64,000 bases of DNA, taken from Luscinia megarhynchos (taxonomy: Eukaryota > Chordata > Aves > Passeriformes > Turdidae). The DNA lies in NCBI GenBank assembly GCA_034336665.1, contig CM067592.1, positions 30,569,319 through 30,633,318 of the forward strand. Direction: 5' to 3'. The translations under genes were made by a program, and so were the position numbers. Shown piece after piece: positions 37,031-64,000 of the stretch. The notes below the pieces were generated by a model, which saw nothing but the letters and a program-made list of their open reading frames with translations, did no database searches and had not been told where the DNA came from. Positions within the stretch are counted from its first letter, which is position 1, and every line of letters begins with the position of its first letter.

Positions 37031-39897
37031 TCTTTTTTTTAGGACTACTTCTGATTGAAAACAAAACATTACCCAAATGCCAAAAAAAGCCTTAAAAACA
37101 AGAGCCTATTTTGTTCATGTCATTTAAGTTGTGCTGTTATGGAGAAAAGTATTTAATTAACACAGAATAGCAGAGCTATCCATATTACAGTCACCATAGC
37201 TTCTGAAAGGGTGACAAGAGAGGAAAACTTCCTCTGAAGATGACTGAGGTTTCTGAGGGACAATGACTTTTTTCCATATTTTTTAAATCCCAAATCATAT
37301 TAAAATTCATTTTTATAGACTGTCAGTCTTGCTTGAATTCATTCTTCTTCTTATATATCTGCTTGCAGACCTATACCTTTTCTTAGATTTATTTCTCAAA
37401 ATAAACAGCATTTTCTCTTTTATATATGGTTAACTCATGGTACGAATGTCCTTATAGTATTCACTCAAGAATAGGCCCAAGCAGAAGAAAAAACCGAATT
37501 CAGAAGCTGCATAGAGTAAACAGCAGGTGTATTATGCTTAACTATAAGTGCATTTATACTATGCTAAACACTAAAGTTGTTATCACTAGAAAATAAGTTC
37601 TCATAAGATTTTGAAATGAAGAAAATCGTATTCACCAAAGTATATTTTGGGTGTTTTTATTACACACACATTACAGGGTTAAACATGACAATATATATAG
37701 TGTTACAGTAGCACCAATCTTGTGATGTAAATAATGCAGAATCACCAGTATTCACTGAATCTTTTGCATAATTCTATCAAAGTTATTTTTATCATTTGAG
37801 TGAATAGAGACTTGAAGACATTCGTTAAAGTATCCAGAAAGAAGATCTGGAAAACTTTCCTGATATTATTTTCAGACTAAATACTTGATATATATAAAGT
37901 TAGTAAAAACTCAAATGTTTTAGAATATTTTGGTTCAGAGTAAGTGCCTCTGCTATCTGTTGCCTAACCACTTTTTTCAAAACCATCAGCTTTGAATTAA
38001 CTACCTCCCTGTCAATTTTGTTTGAAATATTGACATATTTAAAAGACATTTCACAGGGAGTGAACGTGGTAAAAAGTGACAAGCACACACAGTGCTTACA
38101 CAGCCCATCCCTGTATAGAAATCTAAGGTAACTGATAGGTTCTTTTCACTGGGCATCTTGGTTCTGTTGACCTTGGGTATGGATATGTGGATAGTTCTGG
38201 TGAAATAAACCCTTTGTTTATCCTGAAAATGTGGCATCCATATGTGAGCACCAGAATTTGCATGCTCCTTTTTCTTATTTTCAGCCTTTTGAAATACTCC
38301 TGTAAATATTGAGCCTGTAAATATTAACTTTTCCTGGAGTTTACTCAGAGTCTGATTCAAAAATGCTGAAGATGAAAAAAATCCCCAAAACTCCTCCAGA
38401 CTATAGGCCTATCCATTACTAAACTTCCTAGAAGTAATAAATTCCTATGTCAACAGAAAAAAAATTATTTGTGCTTTCCCTGATTTGAGTATGTTTCGTT
38501 CTTTGAACTCAAGTATTCTAATAATAAAAATAAAAGATATAAAGATCTGTGAAAAAGTACTTATTTAAGGACAGGTAAAATAAAATTTATTAATTAAATG
38601 TGTGGAACAGTTAATTGTATTGGAAAAAAATTCAGCAGCCTTCCTGTTTCAAATGTACTTGCTCTGCCATATAAGAATTTTAGTTTCATTAGTGTATTGT
38701 GTTTGATATAATTAAACCAGTAAACTCATGCAGTTAGCACAACTAAGAATCTGTTGTGTAATTAAATCTTCATACCCTGCAATCACTGTAAAGTAGTTCA
38801 AATGAATTATGGAAAAGGGAAAATTTCCCCTGCTCTTACAAAAGTAAACCTGAGGTCACTGCTGTGTCAGATGGCATGAGTCATTTATTAGTTACTGATC
38901 AAGTAACAAGCACCTTTGTCAAAATCCCCACTCTGTTTGATATCATTCATCTATTAAATAATTGGGAGAGGTATTTGAATAATCTCAATAGGCTTTATCA
39001 AATTAGCACCAAAAAAACTTCTACAGCTTTTATTTTAAAAAGGCCCTGAAGAAATAAAAGTTTATATTTATGTCTCAGTCAATTTTCCCTGGAGTTCCAG
39101 AACATACCACTAAGAGACATTGAGAGTGCTTATTTTAGATGCTTATGGTTTTTTTCTGCAATGAAAGTTTTCACTAATAAAATCAGGTCTAAAACCAGAT
39201 ATTCAAGAGTACTTGGTTTGGAGACAAGTAGTAATGGAGACAATATCTTTGTTGACCTAGAAAACTCCTTAAACAAAAGAGTTTCTGTCCAGCAAAAGTG
39301 TCTAGAAGCTTTTCATAAATATTACCATTTAAAAAAATAGAAAAAAATAGGAAAAAAAAAAAGAAGAGAGAAATCCTGGAAATATTTTTGTCTGCATCTG
39401 TTGATAGCAATAAAAAAGGTGAGGAGGTTCTGTCCCCAGTACATTTTTTCTCCGTTTCTGTGATGCACTTATATTTATTGTCAACAGTCCTTTCAGGGAG
39501 GTTCTTTCCTACGCAGAAAGACTGTTCAGCTGCTCACATTTGATTTAACTTGTCACAGGCAAGGAGGAAGGATGAGTAACCCTTGCATGACAGAGGCAAA
39601 GAGGAGGAATATATAACCCCTGAACAGTGTCCTTCAGCTCAGAGAGGAAAGGTGATTCTGCTCTGTCTGTCCCTTGCAGGACTGAGTAATTGCTGTGAGG
39701 AGCCCAAGAAGGAGGTTTTGCAGCTCTGATGCAAAATTGATCTGGAGGCTGGCTGAATAGATGAGCAAGGGGGAGATCCTCTGCTGGCAGCAGGCAGGCA
39801 GATGGGAAGGATGAGAGTTCATAGGTACAGGGCAAATTCACCCTACTCACTTCCAAACCAACTGTCACACACTGGCTCCTGTTGAGAGGAGCTTTAT

Positions 39898-39923
39898 ATT
39901 TTTTAATTTTTTTTTTTTTTTTT
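39898..39923. repeat. Poly(T) tract
   Basis: A run of T interrupted once by aa. It could be the remnant of an antisense poly(A) tail, but no retrocopy is recognised next to it. Confidence 0.85.
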
Positions 39924-41118
39924 GAGGAAGTCTATGCTTGGATCCTCATTTCATGTTTGAGGTTTTTTGGAGTTTTTTTAGTTGTTTTTTTGTCATTTAG
40001 AGGCTGGCAATAAAAATGTCCAAAAGCAAGCTTTTGACAGGTCAAATATAAATTTACTATAATCTTACAAAATGGTTATAGTGCAACTGTATTTATCTAA
40101 AATAATAAGTTCTGGCCAGCTGTTTTTTTCCTATTAGTTGCTGGGTTTTAAGCCTTTCTCAGAAATAAATCTGGATTTTTAAATATTATTTTTAAAAGCC
40201 TTAAATCCCTAATAAGGACTCAGATTAATACTTTTCAAAAGCCATAGCTGCTTTACTACAAAATATGTCTCACGATTACATTGGTTTATACACACATATA
40301 AATCCTATTGATGTTCATGTATCAGTGAATATCCCCAGATAATACCCTAGGATTACGTTTACTTTTTTTTTTTTTAAATAAACCATCATTTGCTATAACA
40401 TTTGATTTAGAGATGTCCCGTTATTTAATTACACTGAAAATTACAGCACCATCCTGCAGTTCCAGATAAACAAAATTGCTTAGGAATGTGAAACAGATGC
40501 AACTCTGTGTGGGCAGACCCCTGGGTTCTGAAGCTGGCCTTGGGAGGTAGAAGAAACACAAGGCTTTGCTGCTGTGAGTACTCTGTCACCAGGCAATCTC
40601 CAGCCATGGTACTTGTGTATGATATACTCAGGCATCCACCAAAGAAACTCCAGTACTTACATGACATCTCCCATCTTATGCAAGAAGATCTGTTTTTAGA
40701 CAACAATGTACCCTCATTTCCAACTCCAGCAGTATTGCTCTTTTCATGACTGCAGAGTAAAATTGCAGTTCACAGCCCATCTTTTAAGAACAAAGCAAAT
40801 CAACTGACATGATGCTTTCTGTAAAAAAAAAAATTACTTTTACATAGAAGTGTGATGAAAGCTTTGAAATGCAGCTCTTTGGTATAAAAATACATATGAG
40901 TAAGTGACAGATCAAAGTCTTTGGGAAGATTTCAAAACTTTAACCTGGACTTAATTTTTGCAGCTGATCTCTACCCCTTGATTAGAGAGAGGCCAGTGCA
41001 TCTGCACCTCTGGCAGCATATAAAATAAGCCTTGTTGATAATAAGGATGGTTTTCTAACACAGTTAACATCCTGAAAGAGCATGAATGTCCATATGCTTT
41101 CAGAAGCACCTCCATCCA

Positions 41119-60513
<19,395 letters not shown>

Positions 60514-61411
60514 CTGAAATGAAATGACAATGCAGACCTTTACTACAGGACTTGCCTGTACTGATACTGCAAAAATAGAAGAGCTGGGTGGAGCACAAAC
60601 CCAGACACTGAGTGGAGTGGATGTAAAACTTAAAAAATGGAAAGCAGACAGCCAGATATATGACAGAAATTACAATGCACTGGCAGGGATTGAGCAAATG
60701 CCAGAGGAGAGAGGCCTTGATGATCAACAGAATAACAGACCTGATCTAGTCTTCTAGCTGGGACACAGGTGGAGCAGATCTTAAAGGAAAGGCTGCCTGA
60801 GGGGCTTATTGTAGCTTCTGGCATACATATTTTACACATGTACACTTAAAATTTATCTTCACTTGGTTACCTGGCAGTAGCACCTACAGCTTACAGAAAG
60901 AGGTATGTGAAGTGCATGACCTGCCTGGTTTGGTTTGGTTTGAGTTCCTTTCTGTTGACTTTTACAAATCTTTTTTACCCAATGCTCCCAAAGCTATCTG
61001 AAAAAACAAACTGGAGAAAGATTCAGCCTTATCTCACTTCATGGATTTGTTTAGACACTAACTGTATCTTTACATTTTCATCTATTCAGAGGAGCTAATT
61101 CATGTTTCTTTAAAAAAGGGCAAGTAAAGTTTCACTGAAATACTACGATATTGGGCAGAACTGTACAAATTGTATAGGGTAATGTTAAAAACATTGACAT
61201 CCATAGCATAAACTTATCAAATGGTCGTATCTGCACAAGTCTTCTTCCATGCTGGGAATTTCTATCAATAGCCACATAGTTTCTTGTAGCTCTCACTCAA
61301 GTAGTGATGTTTCGTTAGATGCACTAAAGATTTGATTATTCTTTACAGATAGTTTTCCTTTCAAAATTAAGAGAAAGGTGCCCAAGGCTGTAGAGAAAAT
61401 TTGTTGGAAGC

Positions 61412-62005
61412 TCTGCTGTTGCTGACTTGGGTAGAGTTAATTTTCCTCATAGTCACTTGTATGGGGCTGCAGTTCTGATTTGTGCTGTATATAGCGTTGA
61501 TAACACAAGGGTGCTTTGGTTTTGTTGCTGCTGAGCAGTGCTTACACAGCATCAAGGCTTTTTCTGCCTCTCACACTGCACTGCCAGCGATTGGGCTGGG
61601 AGTGCATAAAGAGTTGGGAGGGAGCACAGCTGACCCCAGCTGGCCCAAAGGATATCCCAGACCATCTGGTGTCATGCTCAGTGTATAGAGTGGGGGGAAA
61701 AAGAAAGAGGGAGGGAGAGACCTTTGGAGTGGTGGCATTTGTCTCCCCCAGTCACTGTTGTGCATGATGGAGCTCTGCTTTCCTGGGGATGGCTGAACAC
61801 CTGCCTGTCCACAGGACTCATTGAGTGAATTCTTTGTTTTGCTTTGCTTGTGTGCACAGCTTTTGCATTACATACTAAAGTTTCTCTATCTCTACCCATG
61901 AGTATTCTGACTTTTACCTTTCCAGTTCTCTCTGCAGTCCTGCCAGAGGGGAGGGAGCGAGCAGCTGCCTGGTGCTTAGCTGTAGGCTGCAGTTAAACCA
62001 TGACA
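61412..62005 (+). mobile_element. Solo LTR of an endogenous retrovirus, with 5-bp target duplication
   Basis: A 594-bp element flanked by perfect direct repeats gaagc (61,407-61,411 and 62,006-62,010). It ends ggctgcagttaaaccatgac plus the terminal a, the 3' end I recognise from abundant songbird ERV LTRs. It has a TATA-like tgtatagagtggggg near 61,681 and a degenerate poly(A) region with ctaaag near 61,876, which set the plus orientation. The 5' end is tctg instead of the expected tg. No internal retroviral genes flank it. A 5-bp duplication fits an ERVL-like group. The LTR sits in the upstream FREM1 intron, antisense to the gene. Confidence 0.8.
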
Positions 62006-63496
62006 GAAGCCTACCAGCTGGGGATGGGCTTTTGCCATACAAGTGACAGCATGGTCTGCAGAAACCTATTTTTGAATTTAGTTTTGGAGAAAAATATGGA
62101 AAAGACCAATCTTTTGGCCTTTGAAATTCATCTTAGATTTCATCGGCAAGATCATTATTTGTGTATTTTCTTCTGAAAATAATTACATGGAACATTTTCA
62201 TGCCTGTAACAAAAACTTTTGAGGGAATATGAAAGTAAAAACTGTTCTGAAAATGTCTCACAATCCTTCATGTTCCATCAACTTAATGCATGTATGAGTT
62301 ACCTGTCTTTCTACATAAATTTTAATTACTATGCTGCACAGTATGTGTAAAAACATTTTGTAAGGTGGTTTTCACACAGGTTTGTTCTGCCTGAGTCAGA
62401 GCAGAGTCTGCTGTGCAAAGAAATTTGTCTCTACTAGAGTGGGACAGTTGTTTCTGACAGTATGAGGGCCAGCCTAGCTGGCTGCTTTCCACCTAACACT
62501 CCTCTACTCTACTTAAATGAAATGGGGACTGGCTGACAGTGGGTTATATGTTTCCCCTTGGACTGCAGACCTTGAAGAAGTATTTTTAAAATTACAGGGT
62601 CAACACCTAGTGTATTGGTGCGTGACTTGAATGTGAGTGACTTTCAGTAGGTCAGGGAGCAGCTTACTGTGTCACACAGCCTGTCCATCTGAAATTCCTC
62701 ATTGCCTTCACCAACATTGGATGATTAGAGCTTGATCACTTGTAAACTGGCACTATGCCATGAAACAGATGGGAATGAGCATAGGCAGACCAGGGACTGT
62801 GTAGCAGTTAGAAATATGTTTACTGAGAATGGTATTCCCAGCTGGGAACCTAGAGACATCTGTCTACACTGACCTAATGCTATTGTGCCAGTGGTTAAAG
62901 GGTTGTGCTATTTGTAAGCTATCTGAAATCAAATACAGAACTAAAATAATGATGATAAATACTCTGTTAGGATAAAAAAGGGTAAAGCACCTTCAGCCAA
63001 GATCTTAACCTTCTCTCAAAACACCTGGAAGATTGCAGCAGAAGTGAATTTTCTCTCATTCTTTTGGTTGCTGTAAAAACAGTTGGATGAGATCTCAAAC
63101 AATATTTAGTGAAGGACTTAGATAATTCAGTTCATGTAACTGAAGATTGATCCAGCTTTCTCCAGACTACCAGAGAGGAACAAATCTCCTGCATGTATAC
63201 ATCAGACTGAAATTCACCATGAATTTCATTCACTGCTTAGTTTCACAGGTGCTGAAACTGCCCATGTCCAAGATGTCCTTCTGCACTTTTGGAGATTTTG
63301 GTTGCTTGTTTATTTATGGTTTATGTCTGCTTTTCAATTTCCTCAGGAGTGGAGAGCAGCCAGTATTCTCACTCTGATTAAATTTAGAGTACAATTTCCA
63401 GGCAAAGTTTGGAGGACATGTTGCATGGTTTGATTTCACAGCTACCAACATTTCATGCTTTCTGCAGTTTGATGGCAATGGAGTTGGCTATAGGAC

Positions 63497-63796
63497 CTAC
63501 CATCTGTCATGGCATTTAAAAGATAAAAATGGAATCATAAATAGTGCCAACTCATTACAAAATCGAGCCAGCATGTCAAAATGGAGGACATTAGCATGTT
63601 CTTTTAGCATCCTGCTGCCAGCATCTGATGTCAGGTTGCTAATCACTTGAAGTCGTCTGTCCAAACAAGCACTGCCAAATCTTTCTTCCAGGCCAACAGC
63701 ATCAAACAATACAGGTAAATTTATGTCTGAAGGAAGTATTTTAGTGGGAAGTAAAAATCTGGTTAGTTGATTTCTTCTCCTTCCACAATTAGCCAT
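63497..63796 (-). other. Unidentified 99-codon ORF
   Basis: Starts MANCGRRRNQLTRFLLPTKI and ends FKCHDRW. The mix of residues (LFDAVGLEERFGSACLDRRL) looks more protein-like than most chance ORFs here, with no low complexity. It does not resemble FREM1 domains, CR1 or the lectin family, and I see no convincing flanking splice sites. It could be a remnant of a retrocopy or mobile element, or chance. Confidence 0.3.
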
Positions 63797-64000
63797 GTAA
63801 TTAATTCCTTGTTGAAATAATAATACTATTCTGCCAGAATATTTATATGTCTACACAAAACCATTTCCAAATGACAACACCAAGGAACATAATTATTTGG
63901 ATTAAAATAGTAATCAAATATCAATATTTATTAAAGAATCATGACCTTACTTTTATAAGGCTGACTTTCTAGTTTGGTTCTTAGCCATTGGCCTAAACAG

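Larger units (their letters stand above)
32600..41118. other. Intergenic region between CER1 promoter and FREM1 3' end
   Basis: Contains short tandem repeats at 33.5 and 33.9 kb, the deleted CR1 at 36.3-37.0 kb and the poly(T) tract at 39.9 kb. The FREM1 3' UTR must occupy the right end, but its limit is not visible. CER1 enhancers would be expected here; none can be named from sequence alone. Confidence 0.7.
60514..64000 (-). other. FREM1: FREM1 upstream intron (right edge of window)
   Basis: No CSPG-type exon was found on the minus strand. It contains the solo LTR (61.4-62.0 kb) and an unidentified 99-codon minus-strand ORF at 63,497-63,796. Confidence 0.7.

Noticed and set aside
61571..61899. 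ORFs on both strands around 61.5-61.9 kb
   Set aside because: They fall within the solo LTR, which codes for no protein.

Overview
The window looks like a stretch of bird genome. It has intron-rich vertebrate genes, many decayed CR1 retrotransposon fragments, and one endogenous-retrovirus solo LTR of a kind I associate with songbirds. Three genes were recognised, all on the minus strand, in the order 3'-ZDHHC21 - CER1 - FREM1-5' along increasing coordinates. This is the same order and orientation as human 9p22. Human 9p genes lie on the Z chromosome in birds, so Z linkage is likely, but that is inference.

Layout. (1) About 1-22,100: ZDHHC21, a DHHC palmitoyltransferase. Five coding exons (1,786-15,106) give residues 1-207 of an expected ~265; the last ~58 codons lie left of base 1. 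A CpG island at about 21,430-22,110 is the probable promoter and 5' noncoding exon. It contains a (GGCCC)n tract and a GC-rich minisatellite. (2) 22,100-30,700: intergenic, with one sense CR1 copy. (3) 30,731-32,433: complete two-exon CER1 (Cerberus, 273 aa), a secreted cystine-knot antagonist of Nodal/BMP/Wnt signals, with a TATA box and an upstream TAAT homeodomain-site cluster. (4) 32,600-41,100: intergenic, with an antisense CR1 and simple repeats. (5) 41,119-60,513: the last twelve exons of FREM1 (670 aa: CSPG repeats, Calx-beta domain, C-type lectin domain, stop). The rest of FREM1 lies beyond base 64,000. All splice phases agree: the twelve exons sum to 2,013 nt, exactly 671 codons with the stop.

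The three genes do not form a pathway. CER1 is a patterning signal antagonist, FREM1 is an extracellular-matrix protein of the Fraser complex, and ZDHHC21 is a Golgi/plasma-membrane acyltransferase. Their linkage is old synteny.

I found no new system of genes. The most interesting signals are in splicing and regulation: two FREM1 introns with GC-AG donors, one of them competing with a nearby GT donor that would cause premature termination; a perfect 9-bp hairpin across a weak FREM1 3' splice site; the CER1 TAAT cluster; and the repeat-rich ZDHHC21 CpG island.
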